NCBI GenBank assembly: GCA_040220455.1
Contig: JAVJUS010000122.1
Span: 1 to 31,638, forward strand
Direction of reading: 5' to 3'
DNA: 31,638 nt
Origin: JAVJUS01 sp040220455
Lineage (GTDB): Bacteria; Pseudomonadota; Alphaproteobacteria; DSM-16000; Inquilinaceae
Every line of letters starts with the position of its first letter. Position 1 is the first letter of the stretch. The notes beneath the pieces were generated by a model. The model worked only from the letters and a program-made list of their open reading frames with translations. It ran no database searches and was not told the origin of the DNA. This document shows, piece after piece, positions 23,864-31,476 of this stretch. The translations under genes and the position numbers were made by a program.

Positions 23864-24769
23864 ATGATCAGCAATCCGGTGCCCTGGCCGAACGGCGCGC
23901 GCGTGGCCTGCGCGATCACCTTCGATATCGACACCGACAGCATCCTGCACCTGGAGCACCGCGAGCGGGCGCCGACGATGCTGTCGACGATGTCGTGGCT
24001 CAAATACGACGAGGTGGCGATCCCGCGAATTCTCGAGGTCTACCGCCGCTACGATATCCGCCAGACCTTCTTCTACCCGGCCTGGTGCATGGAACGGTAT
24101 CCGCATCTGGTCGAGATGATCCTGAAGGACGGCCACGAGATCGCCGCCCACGGCTATCTGCACGAGAACCCGAACAAGCTGTCGCCGGAGGACGAGCTCT
24201 ACTGGTTCGAGCGCCAGATCGAGGTGATCGAGCGGATGACCGGCAAGAAGCCGCGCGGCTGGCGCGCGCCGCTCTACAACTTCTCCCGCCACTCGATCGA
24301 CTTCATGGTCGAGCAGGGCTTCCTCTACGACGCCAGCCTGATGGGCGACGACGTGCCCTACGTCCTGCAGACCGGCAAGGGCAAGGTGATCGAGCTGCCG
24401 AGCCACTGGGGCATGGACGACTGGCCGCACTACACCCACGCGCCGGACATGCACTACATGATGCCGATCAAGGCGCCGGAAGAGGCCATGAAGGTCTTCA
24501 TGGCCGAGTTCGAGGCGATGTACGAGCACGGCGGCCTGTGGGTCACCGTCTGGCATCCCTTCGTCTCCGGCCGGCTGGCGCGTTGCGCCAGGGTGGCGAA
24601 GATGATCGAGGAGATGCTCACGCGCGGCGGCGTCTGGTTCGCCACGATGGAGGAGATCGCCGGCCACGTGCAGCGCTGCATCGACGACGGCTCCTGGACG
24701 CCGCGGGTCGACCGTCTGCCCTACTACGACGCGCCGATCCCGGAGCTCGCGGACCGCGCGCTGGCCTGA
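23864..24769 (+). CDS. NodB-type polysaccharide deacetylase family hydrolase (PuuE/cyclic-imidase-like)
   Basis: The 301-residue protein carries the NodB homology motifs: TFDID (Asp21, Asp23), the metal pair His96 and His100 (AAHGYLHE) and RAPLYNFS (Arg134). A late WHPF supplies a fourth motif. It has no signal peptide, so it is cytoplasmic and unlikely to act on cell-wall polysaccharide. Cytoplasmic members without a signal include allantoinase-like PuuE and metal-dependent cyclic imide hydrolases, which open amide rings. That reading fits the Rid protein before it and the amide-handling genes to the left, but is inferred. AGGAGCGGAGG precedes the ATG. It lies 38 bp after the Rid gene. Confidence 0.85.
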   Translation: MISNPVPWPNGARVACAITFDIDTDSILHLEHRERAPTMLSTMSWLKYDEVAIPRILEVYRRYDIRQTFFYPAWCMERYPHLVEMILKDGHEIAAHGYLHENPNKLSPEDELYWFERQIEVIERMTGKKPRGWRAPLYNFSRHSIDFMVEQGFLYDASLMGDDVPYVLQTGKGKVIELPSHWGMDDWPHYTHAPDMHYMMPIKAPEEAMKVFMAEFEAMYEHGGLWVTVWHPFVSGRLARCARVAKMIEEMLTRGGVWFATMEEIAGHVQRCIDDGSWTPRVDRLPYYDAPIPELADRALA

Positions 24770-24892
24770 TCCGGCGGCCGGCCCGGCCGTCCCCCGATCC
24801 CCCGACCGGGCGATTGCGGCGCCCGGGCACGCGCTCTATACCGGGGCGCGATCGCGTGAGAGTGTCGGTTCGCGCGGAAACGAGGGCGTGGG

Positions 24893-25417
24893 ATGGCGAC
24901 GACCAGGAAGAACGGGCGCAAGGGCGGCGTGGAGACCGCGAACGCCGCGCTCGTGCCCAAAGCGACGCAGCAGAACCTGGACCGGCTGAGCCGCGACATC
25001 CTGGCCCTGCTCCAGGAGGATGGCCGCCGGTCCTTCTCCTCGATCGCGCGGGAGCTCAATGTCTCGGAAGGCGCCGTGCGCTCCCGCGTCAGCGCGCTGG
25101 AGGAGCACGAGCATCTGCGCTTCATCGCCGTGATCGACCCGGTCCATGTCGGCTACATGTGCTGGGCGATGCTGGGCATCCGCGTGGTGCCCGGCGCGAG
25201 CCCGCACGACCTGGCGATGGAGTTCTCGCGCAATCCCAAGGCGATCTGGGTCAGCGTGATGGGCGGCACCTACGACCTGATGGTCGAGACCTGGACCGAG
25301 AGCCCGGCCGACCTCCAGGACTTCCTGGAGCAGCACTGCTACGCCAGCGGCAAGATCGCCTCTGTCGACACCATGGTCGGCATGCGGATCTACAAGTGGG
25401 GCGCGCCCCAGGTTTGA
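24893..25417 (+). CDS. Lrp/AsnC family transcriptional regulator
   Basis: The 174-residue protein has an AsnC-type helix-turn-helix at about 28-75 (LSRDILALLQEDGRRSFSSI followed by ARELNVSEGAVRSRVSALEE) and a ligand-binding RAM domain at about 85-165 (GTYDLMVETW). A basic N-terminal extension (TTRKNGRKGG) precedes the DNA-binding domain. Lrp-family proteins are often encoded beside their targets and sense amino acids or related acids. Here the likely targets are the monooxygenase and transporter operons through the dyads at 17673-17741. It is 123 bp after the deacetylase gene. Confidence 0.9.
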   Translation: MATTRKNGRKGGVETANAALVPKATQQNLDRLSRDILALLQEDGRRSFSSIARELNVSEGAVRSRVSALEEHEHLRFIAVIDPVHVGYMCWAMLGIRVVPGASPHDLAMEFSRNPKAIWVSVMGGTYDLMVETWTESPADLQDFLEQHCYASGKIASVDTMVGMRIYKWGAPQV

Positions 25418-25472
25418 ACGGCGGATGCCGGCCCGGGCGGACGTCTTCGCGGCGACCTTGGACGGCCGTGGC

Positions 25473-25643
25473 CTATTCGACCGCGCCGAGCGCCAGGCCG
25501 CGCACAAGATGACGCTGCAGCCAGGCGAAAACCACGGCGACGGGGACCGTGGCCACCAGGGCCGCCGCCATGACGTGGTGCCACTCGATCGTGTATCGCC
25601 CGGCGACCAGGAAGATGATGCGGATCGGCAGGGTGTCGCTCTC
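25473..25643 (-). pseudogene. Remnant of a MalG/UgpE-type sugar ABC transporter permease (C-terminal fragment)
   Basis: The minus strand reads 56 codons ending at TAG (25473-25475): SDTLPIRIIFLVAGRYTIEW, then HHVMAAALVATVPVAVVFAW and LQRHLVRGLALGAVE. This is the conserved C-terminus of CUT1-class sugar permeases: the last membrane span and the Q-R-F-VRGL-GAVK ending. Upstream of residue ESDT the frame turns into Arg-rich sequence (HRKLIGRTRRRRV) with no permease similarity. The EAA loop and the other five membrane segments are absent. No other sugar transporter gene is near. It lies in the 443-bp gap between the Lrp gene and the MscS channel; the rest of the gap shows nothing recognisable. 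Confidence 0.75.
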
Positions 25644-25860
25644 GACCCGGCGCCGCCGTGTCCGACCGATCAGTTTGCGATGCCGCGGCCTCGTCCAACT
25701 GTTCGACAGCGCGACCGGCCAGCGGCTGTCGTCGCGGGACGGGTCCGAGGCCGCGCGCCCGGCTTTCCACCTGCGGAGGACGCCAGGCCCATGAAGTCAT
25801 CATCCTGCGCCATGATTCTTTGACACCAAATGATCGGTATTGTGTGAGTATTCGTCTTTC

Positions 25861-28200
25861 ATGATGTTGCGGTCCCGGGAAGCCGGGGCCGAACGGAATT
25901 CCCGGAGCGCGCTACCCGTGACCGCGAGCGACTTCGCCCCGTTCCACGCCCCCGCGCGTGCCGGCTCCCGGTGGTCCGGGCGCAGGGCGCCGCTCGGCCT
26001 CGCCATCGCCTTCGCCCTCGCCCTCGTCCTGGCTCTCGCGGCTCTGGTGCCGGCATCCGGCGCCCAGGAGGCCGAGGCGCCGGTTCGCACGCCGCCGGTC
26101 CCCGCGGCCTCCGCAGCCGACCTCGCCGCCGTGCTGGGCACGCTGCCCGACGGGCTGGCGCCGGCGCAGATCGACGCGATCGTCGCGGTGCTCGACGACA
26201 GCCAGGCCCGCCAGGCGCTGCGCACGTCGCTGGAACTTCTGAGCGCGCGCGGCGGCGGGCCGGCGCCGGCGCCGATGATGGCACGGGCGCGCGACCGGTT
26301 GGGCGTGGCGCTCGGGGTCATCCCCGATCTGCCGGCGCTGACCCGCGCGGCGATCGCCCGCGACGCCGCCGCCGGCTACGATACCGGGCCGATGGGCGTG
26401 GCGGTCAATGTCGGGCTCGTCGTCGCCATCGCCCTGGCGGCGGCCTGGCTCGCGCGCGACCGCCTGGCGCGCGCGGCCCGGCGCGCGGCGGCGGGCGCCA
26501 GCGCGGAAGCGGAAGGGGACGGGCCGCCGCGGAGCCCGCGCCTGGCCCGGGCCGCGACCGTCCTGGTCGCCGATCTCGCCGGGATCGCGGTCTTCGCCGC
26601 GGTCGTCGTCGCGCTCTATTTCATCCTGTCGCCGGTCAATCCGCGCGCGCCGGTGCTGCTGGAGGGTGTCCTGGCGGTGGCCGGGCTGGTGCTCCTGGTC
26701 CTCGCGGTGTCGCGCTTCGTGCTGGCGCCGCGCGCGCCGGAGCGGCGCTGGCTGGGCGTGAGCGACGCGGCGGCTGGCGCGGTGCACGGCTCGATCGCCG
26801 CGGTGATGGCGGTCGCGGTGGTGTTTTCCGCGCCGGCGCTCTATGCCCGTTTCCTCGACCTGTCGCTGGCCGCCGACCTGCTGGCCAAGCTCGCCTTCAG
26901 CCTGGCGGTGACGGCGACCGCGATCGTCCTGACCTGGCGCCATCGCCGGCTGGTCGGCGCCGCGCTCGCCCATTCCGACCGGCCGGAGCGCGCGGCGGCG
27001 GCCGGGGCGATGGCGGCGGCGGCGATGACGCTCGCCTTCGCCGTCGTGTGGGCGCTGTGGAGCGCGGCCCAGCTCGTCCAGGGCCGCAACGTCGCCGTCG
27101 AGGCGCTGGCGAGCCTGCTGGTCGTCCTGCTGCTGCCCGCCGTGGCCGGCGCGCTCGGCCGCACGCTGCCGGCGAAGGTCGCGAGCGAGGGCGGGGGCAA
27201 GGGCGGGGGCAAGGGCGGTCGGGGGCTTCATCGCGCGCTCCAGGCCGTCCTGGTGCTGGCGGCGATCTGGCTGATCCTGGCGATCTGGGGCATGGATCCG
27301 TCGGCCGGGGAGGGGCCGGGGGCGGCGCTGTCCCGGATCGTCTTCCAGGGCGGGGTGGTCGTGGTGCTCGGCTATGTCGGCTGGCGCTTCCTCGAGGGCG
27401 CCTTCGACCGGCAGATCGCCAAGGCGAGGCTAGCGCCCGCCGGCTCCTCGGCGAGCCGGCTCGCCACCCTGCTGCCGCTGATCCGGGCCTTCGCCCTGGC
27501 CGTCGTCGCGACGATGGTGATCCTGTCGGCGCTGTCGTCGCTCGGCATCGATATCGGCCCGCTGCTGGCCGGCGCCGGCGTCGTCGGCCTGGCGATCGGT
27601 TTCGGGGCGCAGAGCCTCGTCGCCGATATCGTGGCGGGCATCTTCTTCCTGCTCGACGACGCCTTCCGCATCGGCGAGTACGTCGAGGTGGGCACCACCC
27701 GGGGTACGGTGGAGAGCATCAGCCTGCGCTCGCTCAAGCTGCGCCACCATCGCGGGGCGGTGCACACCCTGCCGTTCGGCCAGATCCACCAGCTCACCAA
27801 CTACAGCCGCGACTGGGTGATCATGAAGCTGGAGTTCCGGGTCCCGCCGGAGACCGACCTCGCCCTGGTCAAGAAGCTGGTCAAGCGCATCGGCGCCGAC
27901 CTCGCCGCCGACGAGACGCTCGGCCCGTCCTTCCTGGAGCCGCTCAAGAGCCAGGGCGTTCGCCGGGTCGAGGACGACGCCCTGATCATCGGCGTGAAGT
28001 TCATGGCCAAGCCGGGCGAGCAGTTCTCGATCCGCAAGGAGGCCTACCAGCGCCTCGTCCAGGCCTTCCGCGACAACGACATCGACCTCATCGCCAGGGG
28101 CGTGACGGTGAAGGTCGACGCGGCCGAGCATGTCGACCCCAAGGTCGCCGCCGCGGCGGCCGGCAAGACGATCGAGGAGACCGGCACCGGTGCGGCGTGA
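25861..28200 (+). CDS. MscS-family mechanosensitive channel with large N-terminal membrane domain
   Basis: The 779-residue protein has an N-terminal signal or membrane segment (PLGLAIAFALALVLALAALV) and a periplasmic stretch of about 100 residues (ending near RLGVALGVIPDLPAL). About nine to ten further membrane helices and a C-terminal MscS core follow. The core has the pore helix LLAGAGVVGLAIGFGAQSLV, the beta domain IFFLLDDAFRIGEYVEVG, GTVESISLRSLKLRHHRG and LPFGQI, and a C-terminal alpha/beta domain. It would release solutes on hypo-osmotic shock. A Gly-Lys linker (GGGKGGGKGG) splits two membrane blocks. ATG 25861 is used, but GTG 25918 (GGAG 10 bases upstream, closer to the signal sequence) is a real alternative. 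It is convergent with the LigD genes. Confidence 0.87.
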   Translation: MMLRSREAGAERNSRSALPVTASDFAPFHAPARAGSRWSGRRAPLGLAIAFALALVLALAALVPASGAQEAEAPVRTPPVPAASAADLAAVLGTLPDGLAPAQIDAIVAVLDDSQARQALRTSLELLSARGGGPAPAPMMARARDRLGVALGVIPDLPALTRAAIARDAAAGYDTGPMGVAVNVGLVVAIALAAAWLARDRLARAARRAAAGASAEAEGDGPPRSPRLARAATVLVADLAGIAVFAAVVVALYFILSPVNPRAPVLLEGVLAVAGLVLLVLAVSRFVLAPRAPERRWLGVSDAAAGAVHGSIAAVMAVAVVFSAPALYARFLDLSLAADLLAKLAFSLAVTATAIVLTWRHRRLVGAALAHSDRPERAAAAGAMAAAAMTLAFAVVWALWSAAQLVQGRNVAVEALASLLVVLLLPAVAGALGRTLPAKVASEGGGKGGGKGGRGLHRALQAVLVLAAIWLILAIWGMDPSAGEGPGAALSRIVFQGGVVVVLGYVGWRFLEGAFDRQIAKARLAPAGSSASRLATLLPLIRAFALAVVATMVILSALSSLGIDIGPLLAGAGVVGLAIGFGAQSLVADIVAGIFFLLDDAFRIGEYVEVGTTRGTVESISLRSLKLRHHRGAVHTLPFGQIHQLTNYSRDWVIMKLEFRVPPETDLALVKKLVKRIGADLAADETLGPSFLEPLKSQGVRRVEDDALIIGVKFMAKPGEQFSIRKEAYQRLVQAFRDNDIDLIARGVTVKVDAAEHVDPKVAAAAAGKTIEETGTGAA

Positions 28201-28274
28201 GCCACGGGCGCGGCACCCATCCTTCCGGGCGAACTACGAACCGACGAGGTCATCGCGTCGAGAGAGTTGTCCTG

Positions 28275-28308
28275 GAGCATCCTGCGCCCGTTCGGGCGCA
28301 GGATGCTC
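28275..28308. repeat. Dispersed palindromic repeat, copy 3 (perfect, overlaps a stop codon)
   Basis: This is a perfect palindrome with 16-bp arms (28275-28290 and 28293-28308) around TT. Its sequence equals copies 1 and 2 without the TTAT insertion. It lies between the convergent MscS and LigD genes. Base 28308 plus the following TA forms, on the minus strand, the TAG stop codon of the LigD polymerase gene, the same geometry as copy 2. It could serve as a bidirectional terminator. Confidence 0.88.
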
Positions 28309-29216
28309 TAGCCGAGGCGGGCCAGGCGGTCGCGCGCCGTGTCCATCGCGACGGCCCGGCGGTCGATGCCGGCCCAGGGATCCTCGGTCTGGCCCAGCCG
28401 TCGGAACAGGTTGGCGATCGTCCAGCGCCGGGGGCCGAGGCGAGGGTCGTCGAGCTCGCGCCAGCGGATCGGCGTCGCTACCGGGGCGCCGGGCTTTGCG
28501 CGTACCGCGTAGGGCGCCACGGCGGTTTGGCCGTAGGCGTTGCGCAGGACGTCCAGATAGACCCGGTCGCCGCGCCGGTCGCGCCGCTGCTCGACAGTGA
28601 GCGTGTCCGGATGGGCGTCGGCCAGGCGCCCGGCAAGGTCCCGGGCGAAGGCCCGCGCCGCGTCGAAGCCGGCCGACCGGGCGAGCGGCACGACCACGTG
28701 CAGCCCGCGCGACCCGGTGGTCATCGCGAATGCCGGCAGGTCGAGCGCGGCCAGCAGGTCGCCCGCCGTCTTCGCCGCGAAGCGCACCTTCTCGAAGTCG
28801 TCGTCGGAAGGGTCGAGGTCGATGACCAGCCGGTCGGGCCGGTCCGCCGCGTCGGCCCGGGAAAGGGCCAAGTGCGGCGTGATGCAGGCCTGGTCGGCGA
28901 GGTAGACGGCCGTCGCCGCGTCCTCGATCAGGAGATGAGTGACCGTCCCGTCCTCTTTGTCCAGGGTCACGCGCGTGATCCAGCCGGGGAAGTGGTCGGG
29001 CGCCTGCTTCTGGAAGAAGCCGTCCCGTTCGATCCCGTCGGGAAAGCGCTGCATCGTCACCGGCCGGCCGCGCCAATGGGGCAGGGCGGTGGGCGCGACC
29101 CGGCGATAGTAGTCGACCAAGTCGCCCTTGGTGATCCCGTCGGCGGGGAACAGCACCTTGTCCTGGTTGGAGACCGCGATCTTCCGGCCGTCGAGCGTCA
29201 GAACACCGTCGGTCAT
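28308..29216 (-). CDS. LigD-type polymerase/primase module (stand-alone)
   Basis: The 302-residue protein matches the archaeo-eukaryotic-primase-like polymerase domain of bacterial NHEJ ligase LigD. Catalytic acids are Asp133 and Asp135 (VIDLDPSDDD) and Asp222 (YLDVLRNAYGQT). The nucleotide-binding motif is TTGSRGLHVVVPL (Ser169, Arg170, His173). It adds (ribo)nucleotides at DNA ends during Ku-dependent end joining. It begins at ATG 29216, overlapping the stop of the phosphoesterase gene (29213), so the two are coupled. No ATP-ligase domain and no Ku gene are in the window, so this is a split LigD missing the ligase module here. The TAG stop is contributed by palindromic repeat copy 3. Confidence 0.9.
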   Translation of the reverse strand: MTDGVLTLDGRKIAVSNQDKVLFPADGITKGDLVDYYRRVAPTALPHWRGRPVTMQRFPDGIERDGFFQKQAPDHFPGWITRVTLDKEDGTVTHLLIEDAATAVYLADQACITPHLALSRADAADRPDRLVIDLDPSDDDFEKVRFAAKTAGDLLAALDLPAFAMTTGSRGLHVVVPLARSAGFDAARAFARDLAGRLADAHPDTLTVEQRRDRRGDRVYLDVLRNAYGQTAVAPYAVRAKPGAPVATPIRWRELDDPRLGPRRWTIANLFRRLGQTEDPWAGIDRRAVAMDTARDRLARLG

Positions 29217-29854
29217 TCCTTCGGCTCCCCGGCCTTTTCGTCCGCGGCCTCCGCCGCGATCTCCGCCGCGATCTCCCGCAGGCTGCGGCCGCTGGCCACG
29301 GAACGGGGCTCGGTCGAGACCGGGTTGCGCCGGGCGTCGGCGTCCTCGTCGTTCATCTTGACGAGCAGCCAGCGCGCCGCGTCGCCGTCCCCGCCGCCGC
29401 TCCCGTCTCCCGTCCGCTGCAGGGCGTAGCCGCCGGCGATCTTCTGCCCGTGCAGGCGCACCAGCACGTGGCCGTCGGCAATGGCGCGGGCCATCGGCAC
29501 CGTCTCGCCGTCCTTTTCCGTGATGTTCTCGTAGCTGCCGCGATCCCAGATCAGCACCGTCCCCCCGCCGTATTCGCCCTCCGGGATCACACCTTCGAAA
29601 GCGGCGTAGTCGAGGGGATGGTCCTCCGTCGGCACGGCCAGGCGCTTTTCCCGCGGGTCGGTCGAGGGCCCCTTCGGCACGGCCCATGACTTGAGCACGC
29701 CATCGACCTCGAGCCGGAAATCGTAGTGCAGGGTCGAGGCGTCGTGCTTCTGGATCACGAAGACCGGGCCGTCGCCCGACCGGGAGGGCCGGTCGCCGCG
29801 CGGCTCCGGTGTCTTCGCGAAGTCGCGTCTGTCGCGGTAGTTCCGCGTCGCCAT
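29213..29854 (-). CDS. LigD-type 3'-phosphoesterase module (stand-alone)
   Basis: The 213-residue protein is the 3'-phosphoesterase domain of LigD. The active-site residues His37, His43, Asp45, Arg47 and His79 (VIQKHDASTLHYDFRLE and PTEDHPLDY) are spaced as His42, His48, Asp50, Arg52 and His84 are in the Pseudomonas protein. The domain removes 3'-phosphates and single ribonucleotides at broken DNA ends. The C-terminal 40 residues (Ala/Glu-rich, EIAAEIAAEAADE) are an extra tail. The start is ATG 29854 with GGGGATC upstream. It is first gene of a two-gene minus-strand operon with the polymerase module. Confidence 0.9.
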   Translation of the reverse strand: MATRNYRDRRDFAKTPEPRGDRPSRSGDGPVFVIQKHDASTLHYDFRLEVDGVLKSWAVPKGPSTDPREKRLAVPTEDHPLDYAAFEGVIPEGEYGGGTVLIWDRGSYENITEKDGETVPMARAIADGHVLVRLHGQKIAGGYALQRTGDGSGGGDGDAARWLLVKMNDEDADARRNPVSTEPRSVASGRSLREIAAEIAAEAADEKAGEPKE

Positions 29855-30021
29855 GGCTGATCCCCGCCGCCGGTTCGTTGCCGCGCCGGCCCTCTACGTC
29901 AGAACGGCCATGTCGTGGAGCGGGTTCCGTCGGGCGTGGTCGACGGCGTCGGGGCGCTGTGCGACAATCCAGGTATTCCGCATTTCCGCCCGTCCGACCG
30001 GCCTCGCCGGGGAGCCCGCCG

Positions 30022-30327
30022 ATGAGCGATTCCGACTCCCGTCTGCGACCGAAGACCGACCGCAAGACCCAGCGCCCGCGCCTGCACAAGGTCATCCTGG
30101 TCAACGACGACTTCACGCCACGCGAGTTCGTCGTGACGGTGCTGCGCGGCGAGTTCTCGATGAGCGACGACGAGGCGCACCGCGCGATGATCACCGCGCA
30201 TACCAAGGGCTCCTGCGTCATCGCCGTCTACACCAGGGACGTGGCGGAAACCAAGGCGACCCGCGCGACCGACCGCGGCCGGCGGGAGGGTTATCCGCTG
30301 CTCTTCACGACCGAGCCGGAGGTCTGA
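30022..30327 (+). CDS. clpS: ATP-dependent Clp protease adaptor ClpS (ClpS2 type)
   Basis: The 101-residue adaptor delivers N-degron substrates to ClpAP. The N-degron pocket is present: Asn28-Asp29-Asp30 (LVNDDFTP) and His60 (TAHTKG). The AVYTRDVAETKA segment contacts ClpA. The position corresponding to the E. coli gatekeeper Met40 is Arg34 (TPREF). TPREF together with GYPLLFTTEPE marks the alphaproteobacterial ClpS2 paralogue, which has narrower N-degron preference than ClpS1. No clpA follows in the window; the next gene is on the other strand. The ATG at 30022 is preceded by GGGGAG. Confidence 0.92.
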   Translation: MSDSDSRLRPKTDRKTQRPRLHKVILVNDDFTPREFVVTVLRGEFSMSDDEAHRAMITAHTKGSCVIAVYTRDVAETKATRATDRGRREGYPLLFTTEPEV

Positions 30328-30357
30328 TGCGGCGCCCATGTCGGGGCGGTGGGCCGA

Positions 30358-31167
30358 TCAGGATTCCAGGAAGTCGATCAGCAGCGGGTTGAACCGCCCC
30401 GGGGCCTCCAGATACGGCGCATGACCGGTGCCGGCCAGGACCTCGTAGCGCGCCTCCGGCACCGCCGTCGCCGCCGCTTCGCCCATCGCTGGCGGCACGA
30501 TCCGGTCGCCGGCGCCCCAGACGAGCATCACCGGATGCGCGGCCGCGTAGGCCCGCAGCCGGTCGCCGACCACGTCGTCGTTCAGCCGCTCGACGAAGTA
30601 GTCGCCAAGCGCCGCGAACGCCGCCTCCGACCCGGCCATGGTGTTGACCCGCCAGTCCTCCTCGATCAGCGCTTCGGTTATCAGGGACTTGACCACGAAG
30701 GCGGTGTCGAGCTTCGCGGCGATGCCGTCGCGGTCGGTCCGCGTCACGGCCTTGCGCACGGCCGCGGCGGTGTCGGGCGCGATGGGCGTGACGCCCACGG
30801 CGCCGACCAGGACCGCGCGCCCGATGCGCTCCGGCGCCCGGCAGGCCGCCATCGCCGCCACATGGCCGCCGAGCGAGGTGCCGACCAGATCGGCGCGCTC
30901 GATCCCCAAGCCGTCCAGAAGGCCGAGCACGAAGTCGGCGTAGGCCGGCACGCCGTAGGGATAGTCGGCCGGCCGCGCCGCGAAGCCGTGGCCGGGCAGG
31001 TCGATCGCGATCGCCCGCCGGCCGCTCGCCGCCACCGGGCCCAGATTGGCCTGCCAGCGGTCGGCGCGCGTCGATAGGCCGTGGATGAAGACGATCGCCC
31101 GGTGGCCGGCGCCGGCCTCGATCACCCGGGTGGCGACACCGCCGACATCGAAGGGGTACGCGATCAC
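30358..31167 (-). CDS. Alpha/beta hydrolase (meta-cleavage-product/epoxide-hydrolase-like fold)
   Basis: The 269-residue single-domain hydrolase has an oxyanion HG motif (FIHGLSTRADRW), DLPGHG, nucleophile Ser98 in GTSLGGHVA, Asp221 (VWGAGDRIV) and His249 (GTGHAPYLEAP). The overall pattern is closest to 2-hydroxymuconate-semialdehyde hydrolases and 3-oxoadipate enol-lactonases. The substrate is not identified. GTG 31167 is chosen because GGGAGAG lies about 7 bases upstream; the frame extends nine codons further to a second GTG at 31194. It is divergent from the molybdenum hydroxylase gene at the right edge. Confidence 0.85.
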   Translation of the reverse strand: MIAYPFDVGGVATRVIEAGAGHRAIVFIHGLSTRADRWQANLGPVAASGRRAIAIDLPGHGFAARPADYPYGVPAYADFVLGLLDGLGIERADLVGTSLGGHVAAMAACRAPERIGRAVLVGAVGVTPIAPDTAAAVRKAVTRTDRDGIAAKLDTAFVVKSLITEALIEEDWRVNTMAGSEAAFAALGDYFVERLNDDVVGDRLRAYAAAHPVMLVWGAGDRIVPPAMGEAAATAVPEARYEVLAGTGHAPYLEAPGRFNPLLIDFLES

Positions 31168-31476
31168 CGATGCTCTCTCCCGATTTCGGGTCACGGTCGG
31201 GCGACAGGACGCCGCCGCCGACTTGTGCCCGCGCGGGCATGCCGATAGCCTTCGGCGCCAGTCGCGCGAGCCCGATCGTCAAGTCACCATGCCGCCGCGA
31301 CCGGGGAAATACGGGGCCGGACCCGAAGTCCCTTCGGACGAGCGCGAGGATCGACTTGCGATGACCGGATGTTGCTGCGCGATCGCCGCCCGGGTCCACG
31401 ACCGCATGCAGAAGTCATGCTTCCGCGCGCGCCTGTCGGGCGAAGCGCCGGGCCGCGGGCCTCGCGCGGCACGCAC
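31168..31476. other. Divergent intergenic region without a recognised gene
   Basis: These 309 bases separate the alpha/beta hydrolase from the molybdenum hydroxylase gene. The only structure noted is a short GC palindrome (TGCCCGCGCGGGCA near 31226-31239). Open frames here are low-complexity and unlike known families. Confidence 0.5.

Noticed and set aside
17912..25417. Assignment of the cluster as a canonical isoprene monooxygenase locus
   Set aside because: The six core genes fit the family, but the glutathione transferase, dehydrogenase and CoA-transferase genes that accompany isoABCDEF are absent.
25801..25860. Promoter with TTGACA at 25820-25825 before the MscS gene
   Set aside because: No -10 box lies at a usable 16-18 bp spacing, so it was not annotated. 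If real, it would favour the GTG start at 25918.
25971..29429. A plus-strand open frame of over 1100 codons across the MscS and LigD loci
   Set aside because: Its translation is Arg/Gly/Pro-rich without domains, and it is out of frame with the clear MscS gene and antisense to the LigD genes.
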